A stretch of DNA of 64,000 nucleotides from JBKBIP01 sp046297495 (GCA_046297495.1 JBKBIP010000029.1:1-64000), one strand, 5' to 3'; counted from the first letter of the stretch, positions 50,732 through 60,951 are shown. Program-made: numbers and translations. Notes: a model not told the origin generated them from the sequence alone.

Positions 50732-50816
50732 ATTTTAGTCCCCGGCGGAATGGACCTTGACTGCGTTGTGATATAGGACGCGCGCGGGTTGTACAGTCTC
50801 CCTTGTTTGCCGTACA

Positions 50817-51497
50817 ATGACGAAGGGATATTTTCAACCATTCAATGTCTCTCCTATGTCCAACGAAAGCGACCGCTTGTTGATCCGACAAATTCGTGAA
50901 GGAGACGCCCGCGCCTGGGATACCTTGATCGCCCGTTACGAGGGGCGCTTGCTGGCGTTCGTGGACCGCCGCTTGCGCGACCGGGCCGCCAGCGAAGATG
51001 TCGTGCAGGATACCTTCGTGGGTTTTCTCAATAGCTTGCCCAATTTCGACGAACACCGGGAATTGCAAACCTATCTGTTCACCATCGCCGCCCACAAGCT
51101 CACCGACCATTTGCGCCGTCAGGGCCGCCATCCCTTGCAAACGGCGTCCGAGGCCGCCTATGAGATGATGCACCAGCAACTCGACCAGCAGCCGGCGGCG
51201 TCGAGCTTGGCCCGTAGCCGTGAACGGCAAGAATTGGAATGTCAAGCGGTCGTGCGCTGCTTGGGGCAGATGATCCGCCAATGGCAAGAGCGGGGCGAAT
51301 TCACCCGGTTGAAAGTGTTGGAGTTGCTGCTGGTGCGCGGTTGGGCCAACCGCGACGTGGCCGTCTATCTCGGCATCAGCGAACAGCAAGTCGCCAACTA
51401 CCGCTTCGCCGCCATCAAGAAACTAACCGAACACATCCGCGCCATCGGCCTACCCGCCGATGTCTTCCCGGAATTGCAAGAACGCGAAGCTACTTGA
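50817..51497 (+). CDS. ECF-type RNA polymerase sigma factor
   Basis: Region 2 reads LLIRQIREGDARAWDTLIAR then ASEDVVQDTFVGFLNSL; a region-4-like HTH lies at WANRDVAVYLGISEQQVANY. The protein has 226 residues, or 213 if the ATG at 50856 is used; neither start has a good ribosome site. There is no adjacent anti-sigma factor. It may control the Tad genes, judging only from proximity. Confidence 0.82.
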   Translation: MTKGYFQPFNVSPMSNESDRLLIRQIREGDARAWDTLIARYEGRLLAFVDRRLRDRAASEDVVQDTFVGFLNSLPNFDEHRELQTYLFTIAAHKLTDHLRRQGRHPLQTASEAAYEMMHQQLDQQPAASSLARSRERQELECQAVVRCLGQMIRQWQERGEFTRLKVLELLLVRGWANRDVAVYLGISEQQVANYRFAAIKKLTEHIRAIGLPADVFPELQEREAT

Positions 51498-51515
51498 TCC
51501 GCCTTCCGCGCGGCC

Positions 51516-52631
51516 TCATTGCACGATGCGCCGCGTCGGTTTGAAATGCGCCAGCTCATCCACGGGATGATTGGCCAGGATGGATTGGGCCAGCAGCCGC
51601 GCGCACAGTGGAGCTAATAGGATGCCCTTGCGGTAATGGCCAGTGCTGACCCAGAGATTGTGCAGCGGGGGCAACATGCCCATGAAGGGCATCTCATCAG
51701 GAGTCGCCGGGCGCGACCCCGCCCAGGCACGGTTCAGCTCCAGGGAGCCGATGGCGGGGACCACGGCGCAGGCCTGGCTCAAGATCGTGTGAATTCCCGC
51801 CAAGGTCACGCGCTCGTCAAAACCGGCTTCCTCCAAGGTGACGCCGATGATCAATCGCCCATCGTCGCGTGGCACCAACAACGACTCCCCGGCGGCCAAT
51901 GGTTGCCGTACCGGCGCCGTGCGGCACTCGGCCAAGAGGACCTGTCCTTTCACGGGGCGCGTCGGCAGCGCGACCCCCAACGAGTCCAACACGCCGCCAC
52001 TCCACGCTCCGGCCGCCACTACCACCGTTCCCGGCTGAAAGACGCGATGGGCTGTATGCACCTCGACCAGTCGGTCGCCGGACCGGAGCAAGCGCCGCAC
52101 CCCTTCCCCTTCATGAATTTGGACGCCGTTCCGCTCGGCGACACGGGCTACTTCCCGGCTCAACCGCGCTGGATCGACCCAGGCATCCTCGGCATACCAT
52201 ACCCCCCCCAAAACGGTCATGGCCAGGCCCGGTTCCAGCCGGTGTACCTCGTCGGCCGCGAGCAGTTGAGCCGGTCTGCCGGGGCGTGTTCGCTGGGGCA
52301 AGGTGGCGCGGGCATCGTCGGCTTGCTGGGCATCGGTCCACACCTCCAGCAACCCGGAGCGACGAAATCCCACGTCGGCGGCCCCGTCTTGACGCAGCTC
52401 CTCGACCCAGCTGGCATACAAGGCGGCGCTGTCAAAACACAAATCCAGCAGCTCGCCCGCCGGCAACGTGGACAACGACGGCGCTAGCAGGCCCACCGCC
52501 GCCGCGGAAGCCGCGCTTCCCACTCGGCCACGCTCCACGACGACCACGCTCCGACTCACGCGGGCCAGCTCGCGGGCCAGGCTACATCCGATAATCCCAC
52601 CGCCGATGATCAGATATTCTGGTTTATCCAT
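51516..52631 (-). CDS. thiO: Glycine oxidase ThiO (FAD-dependent)
   Basis: ATG 52631 starts MDKPEYLIIGGGIIGCSLAR, a Rossmann FAD-binding motif at the very N-terminus; the longer frame adds unrelated sequence. It has 371 residues, the normal length. Later motifs VGLLAPSLSTLPAGELLDLC, RPVKGQVLLAECR and NLWVSTGHYRKGILLAP are typical of ThiO. The enzyme oxidises glycine to the imine used for the thiazole part of thiamine. No other thiamine gene is adjacent. Confidence 0.82.
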   Translation of the reverse strand: MDKPEYLIIGGGIIGCSLARELARVSRSVVVVERGRVGSAASAAAVGLLAPSLSTLPAGELLDLCFDSAALYASWVEELRQDGAADVGFRRSGLLEVWTDAQQADDARATLPQRTRPGRPAQLLAADEVHRLEPGLAMTVLGGVWYAEDAWVDPARLSREVARVAERNGVQIHEGEGVRRLLRSGDRLVEVHTAHRVFQPGTVVVAAGAWSGGVLDSLGVALPTRPVKGQVLLAECRTAPVRQPLAAGESLLVPRDDGRLIIGVTLEEAGFDERVTLAGIHTILSQACAVVPAIGSLELNRAWAGSRPATPDEMPFMGMLPPLHNLWVSTGHYRKGILLAPLCARLLAQSILANHPVDELAHFKPTRRIVQ

Positions 52632-52819
52632 GCCACGATTGTCCGCCGCGCGGGCTGACTTGGCAATGGAAAAAATATCAGGACCAGGCCAAAGGGGTGA
52701 GCGCGGCGTGGGAACGGCGCGCGCCCATCGCGGGAATTTTTCAAACGATACTTGCTCCCATCTCTCCGTATGCGATAATCCGCTTGGTTTGTCCCAGCCT
52801 GGAATTGGAGGAATCCGCG

Positions 52820-53983
52820 ATGATGACCAGTCAAGAGGATTATGAGTCAACCTCATGCCAGCGGCGAGAGTTCCTGCGGTGGGGCAGTTGCTTGGCCCTG
52901 GGGGGCGGGTGGTTGTCCCAGGGGCTTCGAGCGGAAGAGCCGAAGACCGAGGCACGCCCCTTCCGCCATTACGCGGACCTGTTGCGTACCATTGAAAGAC
53001 GAGGGCACCGGCTGCGCGTGCTGGGGTACGCGCCGGACAAGTCCCCCATCGTGGTCGTTCAAGCCGGCGGCGACAAGAAGCCGGCCATCTTCATCAGCGC
53101 CGGGAGTCACTCCACGGAACATGCCGGGGTCGTGGCGGCGGTGGAACTGATCGACCAACTGCGAACGAAACACCAAGTCTATGTCATTCCCTGCCGTGAT
53201 CCGATTGGCTTGAACGGCTTCCGCTACGCCATGAGCTTGAGCCTGGGGACGGAACCGGACCTGACCACGCTGGCGCAGGCCGAGGAGCTGCTGCGCGACA
53301 AAGGAGACGTGCTGCACGATACAGGGGGAACGTTGATTGTGGTCCACGGCGAATATGGATACGCCAATCACGGCTTGTATCGGCGCTTTCCCAAAGGGGA
53401 ACCGTTCTTGGACGCGCTCAAGGGACGCCGGTTGTGGTATCCATCCGTCTATGAGGACGTGCCCGGCTCCGGTCTATTCGAGCGTGCGTACACCTTGGTG
53501 ATTACCCCAGATGGCGAGATTCTGCATCTGAATCGTTTCCATGACACCCCCTGGGCGCCAGCGGAGGTACGCGCGACGCGGAACCTGATGCGCGACATCC
53601 AACCGGGCTTGACCTTTGATCTGCACGAGTACGGCGGCGATGCGTTCTGGTTTTCCGCGCGCCGGCAACGCACCGAGGAAGACGAGGTATGGGAATCGCG
53701 CATGGCCCGCGAAGCCATTCGCGCCGTCGCCGCCACCGGAACGAAGTTGGCCGATGACACCTACTCCCCCGGTTCATTCTTTTCCAAGCTCGAGCGCGGC
53801 GTCTATTGGCTGGACCCCAGCCAGCGCGGCGAAGGCTTGAACCTGGCCGACTACGCCGCCGCCCGCCACGGTCCCGCCTTCACGGTGGAGACCGGCATGC
53901 GCCAACCCTTCCCCCACCGCGTCCGCCTGTCCATGCTGACGGTGCAAACGGCAGTCAAGGTATTTGAAGAGCGGTACGCTTGA
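52820..53983 (+). CDS. M14-type zinc carboxypeptidase with Tat signal
   Basis: ATG 52820 follows TTGGAGGAATC, giving 387 residues. The signal SCQRREFLRWGSCLALGGGW is twin-arginine. Zinc ligands fit GSHSTEHAGVVAA (HxxE) and FDLHEYG; the catalytic Glu fits AFTVETGM near the C-terminus. It probably trims peptides in the periplasm. It is followed directly by a REP-like element. Confidence 0.75.
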   Translation: MMTSQEDYESTSCQRREFLRWGSCLALGGGWLSQGLRAEEPKTEARPFRHYADLLRTIERRGHRLRVLGYAPDKSPIVVVQAGGDKKPAIFISAGSHSTEHAGVVAAVELIDQLRTKHQVYVIPCRDPIGLNGFRYAMSLSLGTEPDLTTLAQAEELLRDKGDVLHDTGGTLIVVHGEYGYANHGLYRRFPKGEPFLDALKGRRLWYPSVYEDVPGSGLFERAYTLVITPDGEILHLNRFHDTPWAPAEVRATRNLMRDIQPGLTFDLHEYGGDAFWFSARRQRTEEDEVWESRMAREAIRAVAATGTKLADDTYSPGSFFSKLERGVYWLDPSQRGEGLNLADYAAARHGPAFTVETGMRQPFPHRVRLSMLTVQTAVKVFEERYA

Positions 53984-53990
53984 CAACGAT

Positions 53991-54092
53991 GGCCGGGAAA
54001 AAGGGGACGCGACTCGATTTCGCTGGCTATCCGATTCCGCCTCGATCAATTCTCCATCAGCAAATACGAGTCGCGTCCCCTTTTTCCCGGCC
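53991..54092. repeat. REP-like palindromic element, copy 1
   Basis: 26-base perfect terminal inverted repeats (53991-54016 and 54067-54092, core AAAAGGGGACGCGACTCG) enclose 50 bases. The whole unit is the reverse complement of copy 3 with scattered differences. Such units resemble elements mobilised by REP-associated Y1 transposases; no transposase gene is present in the window. Confidence 0.75.
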
Positions 54093-54104
54093 GTTCAAGG
54101 GGAA

Positions 54105-56171
54105 TCACGAGCGTCCTGGATCGTGGCGGGCGAACCAGTCGAGGACGCGGCGGAGTATGTCTTCTTGATGGGGCAGTTGCTTGATACCGTGCCCTTCGTC
54201 AGGGTAGATGACCATTTGGGTTTCGACGCCGTTGGCCTTGAGGGTGCGATAGAACATGGTTCCCATCGGCAGCGGGCAGCGGCGGTCGTTGACGGCGTGC
54301 AAGATCAGGGTCGGCGTGCGGACCTTGGGGGCGTGCGTCCAGGGGCTGCGTTCGCGCATGGCTTGCGGCACTTCCCAGGGTCGGCCGCCGAACTCCCATT
54401 CGGTCCAGCTGGGAATGTCACTCAGCCCCCACATGACGTTCAACTCGGTGACGGCGTTTTGGGGCACGGCGGCGCGGAATTGGTGCGTCTGGCCGATGAG
54501 CGAGCAGGTGGTGTAGCCGCCGTAGCTGCTGCCATAGATGAACTGGCGTTTAGAATCAACCACCCCTTGCCGGACCAGGTGGTCGATGCCGGTGAGCATG
54601 TCGCGCATGTCGCCGCCGCCGAGGTCGAAGCGGTCGGCTTCGAGGAACTTTTGGCCATAGCCGGCGCTGCCGCGAAAGTTGGGCTGAAAGACGGCATAGC
54701 CAGCGGCGGCCAGGACTTGCACAGTGAAGTTGTACTCCAGCGTGGAGCGGCTATGCGGGCCGCCGTGCGGATAGAGCACCAGCGGATACGGCTTCCGCGC
54801 TGCGGGATCGACCGGAGGGGTGAGAATCCCTTCGATTTCCAGACCATCGAAACTTTGCCAGCGAATGACCTCTCCTTGGGCCAGCAGCCGATCGCGCAAG
54901 AAGGGATTGGCGGGGGGAACCAATTCTCGGCGGACTTGTTGCCGGTGGGCGAGCTGGGCGTTGTGCTTCGTCGGCGTGCTGTCACGCAGGGCGCGGATGC
55001 CTTCGCGGAGATCGATGACTTGCGGCTGAGAGCCGGTGCGATGGAGGGCGCTATAGTGAAAGATGTCATTCGATAGCCAGCAATCGCGCGGCAACGGGAA
55101 CGCGGGGGGCAGGTGCGGCGGACGGCTGTCGGCTTGGGGGCCATGATGATCGAACAAGACCCGCGACCGAGCGCCGCCGTCGCCTAGCTCAATTTCCAAC
55201 AGGTTGAAGACATCGGCATGTGAGCCGCGGCGCGGAACGCTCAGGCACAGGAGCCGGTTGCCGTCGGGGGAGAAACGGGGACTCACTTCCGGTCCCGGCC
55301 CCGTGGTTAGTTGTTGCAACTGGCTGCTGGCCAAATCGATGCGCCACAAGTCGTAATTCTTGTTGATGCTGTAGCGGACGGACTCTTGATCAGCGGTGCG
55401 GTTGGCGTGAACGACCAACACTTGGCCATCCGGCGCCCATTGCGGATCGCCGTACCAGTATTCATCCTGAGTGATCCGCCGGACGCGCGTGGCCGCCACC
55501 GCGCCGGGGGTATCGGCCAGCTCGGCGATCCAAATTTGGGCGGGGCGGTAGCCTTCGTAGCCTTCCCCCTGATCGTCGCGGACGATGCGCACGTTGTTGG
55601 CAATCTCCTCCGGCGTGCGCGGGTCCTTGCCATCATCGGCCACGAACACCAGCCGCCGGCCATCGGGGGAGAAAGCAATGTGGCCATAGAAGGGATCGCT
55701 GAACACCCGGCCATAAGGTTTGTCCTTGCCGGCCAGCGGAATCGCCTGGCCGCCCCGCGCCGGTATCAGCCAGATGTCGGTGGCCGGGTCCGAATACGGC
55801 GGCACGGGCGCGACGGCGGGGGAACCATCGGGGAATGGCCGAGTCGAGAGAAACACGATCCACTGACCATCCGGCGAGAAGATCGGCCGCCGGCCATCCG
55901 GTTCCCCCACTTCGAGCGGCTGCCGCTTGTCCGGGTGCCCCTCGACGCGCCACAGGGCATGACGCAGCGTGCGGGAACGCCGGTCAGCCCATTGCCGCTC
56001 ATAGACGACGCTTTTCCCATCGGGCGCCACCACCACGGCCGTCGGGGCATCCTGGAGGTACAGATCAGCGACGCGGATCGGCATCTTCTCGGCGGCGACC
56101 AACGCTAGGCAGTTCAGCCACCAAACGCCAACGACACACCCGGCCAGCAGCACACGCTGAGGATATGACAT
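54105..56171 (-). CDS. Secreted S9 family prolyl oligopeptidase
   Basis: ATG 56171 follows AGGAGTGTG, giving 688 residues with a signal peptide (LLAGCVVGVWWLNCLALVAA). Beta-propeller repeats (FSPDGQWIVFLS, FSPDGRRLVFVA) precede an alpha/beta-hydrolase domain with YGSSYGGYT (Ser), HAVNDRRCPLPMG (Asp) and YPDEGHGI (His). It cleaves short peptides. The stop falls 12 bases after the REP-like element. Confidence 0.85.
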   Translation of the reverse strand: MSYPQRVLLAGCVVGVWWLNCLALVAAEKMPIRVADLYLQDAPTAVVVAPDGKSVVYERQWADRRSRTLRHALWRVEGHPDKRQPLEVGEPDGRRPIFSPDGQWIVFLSTRPFPDGSPAVAPVPPYSDPATDIWLIPARGGQAIPLAGKDKPYGRVFSDPFYGHIAFSPDGRRLVFVADDGKDPRTPEEIANNVRIVRDDQGEGYEGYRPAQIWIAELADTPGAVAATRVRRITQDEYWYGDPQWAPDGQVLVVHANRTADQESVRYSINKNYDLWRIDLASSQLQQLTTGPGPEVSPRFSPDGNRLLCLSVPRRGSHADVFNLLEIELGDGGARSRVLFDHHGPQADSRPPHLPPAFPLPRDCWLSNDIFHYSALHRTGSQPQVIDLREGIRALRDSTPTKHNAQLAHRQQVRRELVPPANPFLRDRLLAQGEVIRWQSFDGLEIEGILTPPVDPAARKPYPLVLYPHGGPHSRSTLEYNFTVQVLAAAGYAVFQPNFRGSAGYGQKFLEADRFDLGGGDMRDMLTGIDHLVRQGVVDSKRQFIYGSSYGGYTTCSLIGQTHQFRAAVPQNAVTELNVMWGLSDIPSWTEWEFGGRPWEVPQAMRERSPWTHAPKVRTPTLILHAVNDRRCPLPMGTMFYRTLKANGVETQMVIYPDEGHGIKQLPHQEDILRRVLDWFARHDPGRS

Positions 56172-56310
56172 AGACACACTCCTATTCGGCACATCATGAA
56201 TGAGCGACTGCTGGCAGTATGATGGCCAGGGAGCACGTCGTCAATAAGGGGAGAGGATAACTTCATCGGTTCGCGCAGAGCGTGCCGCCAACCGCTGCAT
56301 CCTTTTGCTC

Positions 56311-56339
56311 CTCGTTCCCAGACAGAGCCTGGGAACGAG
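56311..56339. repeat. Hairpin CTCGTTCCCAG/CTGGGAACGAG
   Basis: An 11-bp perfect stem with a seven-base loop lies between the S9 peptidase start and the end of the membrane protein gene. It is followed by A residues. The GTTCCCA/TGGGAAC type recurs in many bacterial genomes as an intergenic repeat. It may also end transcription of the minus-strand gene at 56354. Confidence 0.6.
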
Positions 56340-56353
56340 AAAAAATCGTTGCT

Positions 56354-57379
56354 TCACTTCCCATCTTCTTCCCCGAAGCGCAAGGAAACTTTTGGAATGG
56401 CTTCCGAGCGGCTCGCCGTTACTTGTTCTTGGCGTTGGATTTCTTCTCGAATCGCTTCGATTTCCCGGCGGATGGCTTCGACTTCCTTCTGCCGTTCGGC
56501 CAGCAGCTCTTCCAGTTGCTGGAGACGTTTTTCCGGCGAGGTGCCCAGGAGACGGCCAATGAAATCGAGGATCAACAGGGATTTCCAGGCTTTGAGGAAA
56601 ATCCCACGCAGCTTATAGGCGCGGTGGAGCTTCTTGATCTGTCCAGGCTTGAGGGCACGCAGCAAACGAGCGGCGCGGGCCAGCGGCAGGAACTCCACCA
56701 CCGGCAGTAGCACGATGGCCAAATCGACCCAATGATCCTTGGCATACGTCAGCTTGCGCGGCGCGATGCCACACATGACAATGAATTCAAAGGCAAACGC
56801 GAACCAGATGACGCTGCTGGTAATCTGAATCACCAACACCAGCGCCATGTTCGTTTGCATCTGATCGGCCCAGAGATATTCAATGACCAGCTGCGGCAGA
56901 ATCAACAAGGCCATCACAATCATGGGCACGCTGAAAAAGTGCCGCAACCGTTTGCGCAGGTCATCGTCGATGGCGCTCCAGCCCAAGAAGGGCAGCCAGA
57001 TTTCCCCTCGGCGGCTGGGGCTGGGAACCCCCATGCGCACCGGCGGCGCCAACAGAATGACCAGCGTGACCAGGAGATGGTGTGACAAGGGTTGGTCCGC
57101 TGGTCGGGTCAGCAAGCGGTACAGGCGCTCCAGGGCAAAGATGGGGTAGAACGCCATGTGCAGGCCAAACAGCCGCATGGTCTCCTCGGCGGTGACGTTG
57201 GGCCGGATGTACCAGTGCAGCAGACAGGCCGCCACCATGAGGTCCGCGAAGGCGAGTAGGAACATGAACGGGGCCAGCCAGTCGCGGGCGGGGCGGGGCG
57301 GCGGGGCGGCGGTAGCGGCGGCATCCACCACACAGACCTTCACCGACGGGGTATCCTGTTGATTTTCCATGCGATTCAT
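56354..57379 (-). CDS. Membrane protein with S4-like segment and coiled coil
   Basis: The protein has 341 residues. Hydrophobic segments near residues 37-58, 70-90, 100-112, 150-165, 175-200 and 220-232 suggest about six membrane helices. EFLPLARAARLLRALKPGQI recalls the Arg-spaced S4 helix of voltage-gated channels, and the C-terminal ~60 residues form a charged coiled coil. No pore selectivity motif is visible, so an ion channel role is only a possibility. Confidence 0.5.
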   Translation of the reverse strand: MNRMENQQDTPSVKVCVVDAAATAAPPPRPARDWLAPFMFLLAFADLMVAACLLHWYIRPNVTAEETMRLFGLHMAFYPIFALERLYRLLTRPADQPLSHHLLVTLVILLAPPVRMGVPSPSRRGEIWLPFLGWSAIDDDLRKRLRHFFSVPMIVMALLILPQLVIEYLWADQMQTNMALVLVIQITSSVIWFAFAFEFIVMCGIAPRKLTYAKDHWVDLAIVLLPVVEFLPLARAARLLRALKPGQIKKLHRAYKLRGIFLKAWKSLLILDFIGRLLGTSPEKRLQQLEELLAERQKEVEAIRREIEAIREEIQRQEQVTASRSEAIPKVSLRFGEEDGK

Positions 57380-57577
57380 GGCGATGATGCGAGTGCGGTT
57401 GGAGGAGCGCTGGCCGTTCCACGACCAGCTATGGTTTTATCATAGGCTACCACAAGATACGACGACCGAGAAGAGGGGCAACCCGGGCGCCTTCGTCTAG
57501 GCTTCAATCGGCACTTTGCGGTATGCTGGCCGACTTAGGGATTGTGGACATTTTGATTCTCAAATGGACATAGCATT

Positions 57578-58534
57578 ATGAGCAAATGGAAGCTCGTGAC
57601 GGGCGGAGCAGGATTTATTGGCTCGCACTTGGTCGAGGCGTTGTTGGACCAAGGAGAGCGGGTGCGCGTGTTGGATGATTTCAGCACCGGCTTGCGCTCG
57701 AACTTGTCGGAAAGGCATCCGTGCCTGGAGATCATCGAAGGGGATTTGGCGGATGAGAACAGCGTGCGCCGCGCCATGCGGGATGTCGCGGTGGTGTTTC
57801 ACCTGGGAGCGTTGGCCTCGGTGCAGAAAAGCGTGGAGGAGCCAAAGGTAACGCATCGGGTCTGCGCCAGCGGCACCTTGGAGGTGCTCGACGCGGCGCG
57901 GTGGGCCGGCGTGCGCCGCGTGGTCTATGCCGCCAGCAGCAGCGCCTACGGCTTGCCCTGCGGCGATCTCCAGGCGGAAACCGAGCCGGCGCAGCCCTTG
58001 TCCCCCTATGCTGCCGCCAAGCTGGCCGGCGAGCTATACGCCCAAGCCTTCGCCGCCACGTATGGCCTGGAGACGGTTCGGTTGCGGTTCTTCAACATCT
58101 TCGGCCCCCGCCAACGCGCCGACAGTCCCTATTCCGGCGTCATCGCCCTGTTCCTCGCCGCCATGACGCAAGGCCGGCGGCCCACCATTTTCGGCGACGG
58201 CCTCCAGTCGCGAGATTTCACCTATGTCACCGATGTGGTCCAAGCCTTGCGGCAGGCTGCCACGGTGCCGGGGATTTCCGGCAAAGTATATAACGTCGGC
58301 ACCGGCCGCGGCGTCAACTTGCTGGAGCTGGTGGCAGCTATTAATCAGCTATTAGGCACAGAATTAACACCCAAGCACGAATCCCCGCGCCCCGGCGACG
58401 TGCGCCATTCCCGCGCCGACATCCGCTTGGCCCAAGCGGAGCTGGGCTACCAGCCCGAAGTGTCCTTTCCGCAAGGTTTGGCCAAGACGTTGGAGTGGTA
58501 TCGCGCGGCGGAATTGACGGTGGCAGGTGTTTAA
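57578..58534 (+). CDS. NAD-dependent sugar-nucleotide epimerase
   Basis: The protein has 318 residues. The Rossmann motif is VTGGAGFIGSHLVEAL, and the active site is ASSSAYG with YAAAK. GPRQRADSPYSGVIALF and RDFTYVTDVVQALRQA are typical of extended short-chain reductases such as UDP-glucose/GlcNAc 4-epimerases. It probably supplies sugars for surface glycans, with the aminotransferase and glycosyltransferase nearby. Confidence 0.85.
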   Translation: MSKWKLVTGGAGFIGSHLVEALLDQGERVRVLDDFSTGLRSNLSERHPCLEIIEGDLADENSVRRAMRDVAVVFHLGALASVQKSVEEPKVTHRVCASGTLEVLDAARWAGVRRVVYAASSSAYGLPCGDLQAETEPAQPLSPYAAAKLAGELYAQAFAATYGLETVRLRFFNIFGPRQRADSPYSGVIALFLAAMTQGRRPTIFGDGLQSRDFTYVTDVVQALRQAATVPGISGKVYNVGTGRGVNLLELVAAINQLLGTELTPKHESPRPGDVRHSRADIRLAQAELGYQPEVSFPQGLAKTLEWYRAAELTVAGV

Positions 58535-58575
58535 CGTGCGTGCCGCGGGCGGGCTGGCGTAGCGGGATTTTCCCC

Positions 58576-58605
58576 TTGACACAACCTGTCCTGGCGGACT
58601 ACCCT
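58576..58605 (+). promoter_or_regulatory. Possible sigma70 promoter
   Basis: TTGACA (58576-58581) and TACCCT (58600-58605) are separated by 18 bases upstream of the aminotransferase gene. The -10 box is imperfect. Confidence 0.3.
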
Positions 58606-58672
58606 CTGCGTCACTTCGGTAGGCGGGCGCCAACACTCAGCCCGTGGGATGAAGGGGGGAGGGATTCCGTCC

Positions 58673-59830
58673 ATGAGCACGTCCATGAACGCAGGGGTTC
58701 CCTTGTGTGATTTGCAAGGGCAGTATCGGGAATTGCAAGCGGACATCGAGGCCGCCGTGCTGCGCGTCTTGGCGTCGGGGCAAGTCATCAATGGCCCGGA
58801 CGTGGCGGCTTTGGAGGAAGAAGTGGCCCGCTATTGTGGGGCGGCCTACGGCGTTGGCTGTGCTTCCGGCACCGATGCCTTGCTGCTGGCATTGCAGGCG
58901 CTCGGCGTCGGTCCCGGCACGGAAGTCATCTTGCCGCCGTTCACCTTCTTCGCCACGGTGGGTTCCGTCTGCCGCTTGGGGGCACGTCCCGTTTTCGCCG
59001 ACATCGATCCCGTGACGTACAATCTCGATCCGCTGCAAGTCGAAAACAAAATCACCGAGCGCACGCGGGCTATCATTCCCGTGCATCTTTATGGTCAGTG
59101 TTGTGACATGGAGCCGCTCTGGGATATCGCCGAGCGCCACCAGCTGCCGCTCATCGAGGACGCCGCCCAAGCCATCGGTGCCGAATATCAAGGAAAACGG
59201 ACCGGCACGCTGGGAGCTGTCGGCTGTTTCAGCTTCTATCCCAGCAAGAATTTGGGCACCTACGGCGATGGCGGCATGGTCGTCACCAATGACGCGGAAT
59301 GGGCACAGCGCATCGCTTGCCTGCGCGGCCACGGCATGGAGCCGAAGTATTATCACAAACTGATCGGCTGGAACGCCCGGCTGGACACGGTCCAAGCCGC
59401 CATGCTGCGCGTCAAGCTGCCGCACCTCGATCGCTGGACGGAGATGCGTCAAGAGGCGGCCCAGCGCTACGATATGCTGATCGAGGAACAGCACCTGACA
59501 GGATTCTTACATCGGCCTGTCACGCGCCCGCGTCGCCGGCATGTCTTCAATCAATACGTGACGCGCGTCGGCCAAGGCCAGCGCGACGCCTTGGTCCGGC
59601 ATCTGAAGGGGCACAAGATCGGCTGCGAGATTTACTATCCCGTGCCGCTGCACTTGCAGGAATGCCTGACGTACCTGGGTTATCAAGAAGGGGACTTCCC
59701 CGCCAGCGAAGCCGCTTGCCGGGAAGTGCTGGCCCTGCCCATGTTCCCGGAAATCACCGAGGAACAACAGGACTTCGTCATTCAAACCTGCGCCAACTTC
59801 GTCCGCCAACGTCTCCGCCGGGCGGCGTAA
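58673..59830 (+). CDS. DegT/DnrJ/EryC1 aminotransferase
   Basis: ATG 58673 follows AAGGGGGGAGG, giving 385 residues. The PLP lysine lies in SFYPSKNLGTYGDGGMVVT. GCASGTDALLLALQALGVGP and EDAAQAIGAEYQGKRTGTLG complete the family pattern. The enzyme transfers an amino group to a keto-sugar nucleotide. Its place after the epimerase suggests an amino-sugar pathway for the cell envelope. Confidence 0.88.
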   Translation: MSTSMNAGVPLCDLQGQYRELQADIEAAVLRVLASGQVINGPDVAALEEEVARYCGAAYGVGCASGTDALLLALQALGVGPGTEVILPPFTFFATVGSVCRLGARPVFADIDPVTYNLDPLQVENKITERTRAIIPVHLYGQCCDMEPLWDIAERHQLPLIEDAAQAIGAEYQGKRTGTLGAVGCFSFYPSKNLGTYGDGGMVVTNDAEWAQRIACLRGHGMEPKYYHKLIGWNARLDTVQAAMLRVKLPHLDRWTEMRQEAAQRYDMLIEEQHLTGFLHRPVTRPRRRHVFNQYVTRVGQGQRDALVRHLKGHKIGCEIYYPVPLHLQECLTYLGYQEGDFPASEAACREVLALPMFPEITEEQQDFVIQTCANFVRQRLRRAA

Positions 59831-59874
59831 GGTCAGAGGTCAGTGTTGAGCAAACGCGCCGCAGGCGCGTTGTT

Positions 59875-60951
59875 CTATCCTCCGCATTCCTGATACAACC
59901 GCGCATACCCATCCGCCATGATTTCGGGCCGGAAATGGTCCTCGTAGCAGCGCCGCGCCGCCGCCCCCAACGCGGGCAATTGGTCGCGCCGCTGGGCCAA
60001 GTCCGTGATGGCTTGGGCCAGCGCCGTCACATCGCGCGGCGGCACGACCAAGCCGGCGCCGGACAGGCGCGCGACTTCCGGCATGGCCCCGACATCAGTG
60101 ACAATCAATGGCAGCCCCGCCGCCAACGCCTCCAAAAGCGACATGGGCATGGCCTCACTGAGCGAACAGAGCACGAAGGCGTCCGCTCGCGCCAACCAAT
60201 TCCCCACGTCCGAACGCTCGCCCCCAAACGACACACAGGCTTCGAGATGTAATTCTTGGGCCAGACATTGCAAATTGCCCCGTTCGGGACCGTCGCCGAC
60301 TAGCCACAGCCGCAGGTCGGGCACGTCCGCGCGGGCCAAAGCCACGGCGCGGAGCAAGGTGGCTTGGTCCTTCACCGGCGACATCCGGGCGACATGCAGA
60401 AGCGTGAAGCCTTCTTTTGAGGGCATGTCGTTATCGTTCATCCCCACCGGGGCCGGCGCCGCGCCATTGCGGAGCGTGACGATCTGGGCCGGACGCGCTC
60501 CCGAGGTGAGCCGCAAATTGCGCCGCGTGGCTTCGCAAACAGCCACGACGCGCTGACAGCAGCGTGCCGCCAGCCAAAACAAGCGTTCCTGTTTCACCGG
60601 CTGCGGTGGCAGGACGAGACTATGCCGGGTACAGAGCACGCGGCGCACGCCGGCCAACCGGGCCAACGGAGCGGCGTTGATCGTTGCCTTGACGTTGTGA
60701 CAATGCACCACGTCCGGCCGCGTCTCCCGAAACCCGCGATACACCCGCCAAGCCACTTGCCAACGCCGCCCCGGCCCATGCACGAAGACCGGAATGCCAT
60801 CCCGGCGCAACCGTTCTTGCAACGGCCCCCCCTGAACCAAACAATGGACCGCTGGCGCGTGGCCGCTCTGCCGTTGCAACCGGCACAGCTGCGCGACCAG
60901 CGTTTCCGCCCCGCCCACTTCCAGGCTATTGACCACATGTGCGATGCGCAC
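59875..60951 (-). CDS. GT4 family glycosyltransferase
   Basis: The protein has 358 residues. The start RIAHVVNSLEVGGAETLVAQ and the C-terminal sugar-nucleotide domain (LHVARMSPVKDQATLLRAV, then SLSEAMPMSLLEALAAGLP with the E-x7-E pattern) define a GT4 enzyme of GT-B fold. It adds a sugar to a surface polysaccharide or lipid. It is convergent with the aminotransferase. Confidence 0.87.
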   Translation of the reverse strand: MRIAHVVNSLEVGGAETLVAQLCRLQRQSGHAPAVHCLVQGGPLQERLRRDGIPVFVHGPGRRWQVAWRVYRGFRETRPDVVHCHNVKATINAAPLARLAGVRRVLCTRHSLVLPPQPVKQERLFWLAARCCQRVVAVCEATRRNLRLTSGARPAQIVTLRNGAAPAPVGMNDNDMPSKEGFTLLHVARMSPVKDQATLLRAVALARADVPDLRLWLVGDGPERGNLQCLAQELHLEACVSFGGERSDVGNWLARADAFVLCSLSEAMPMSLLEALAAGLPLIVTDVGAMPEVARLSGAGLVVPPRDVTALAQAITDLAQRRDQLPALGAAARRCYEDHFRPEIMADGYARLYQECGG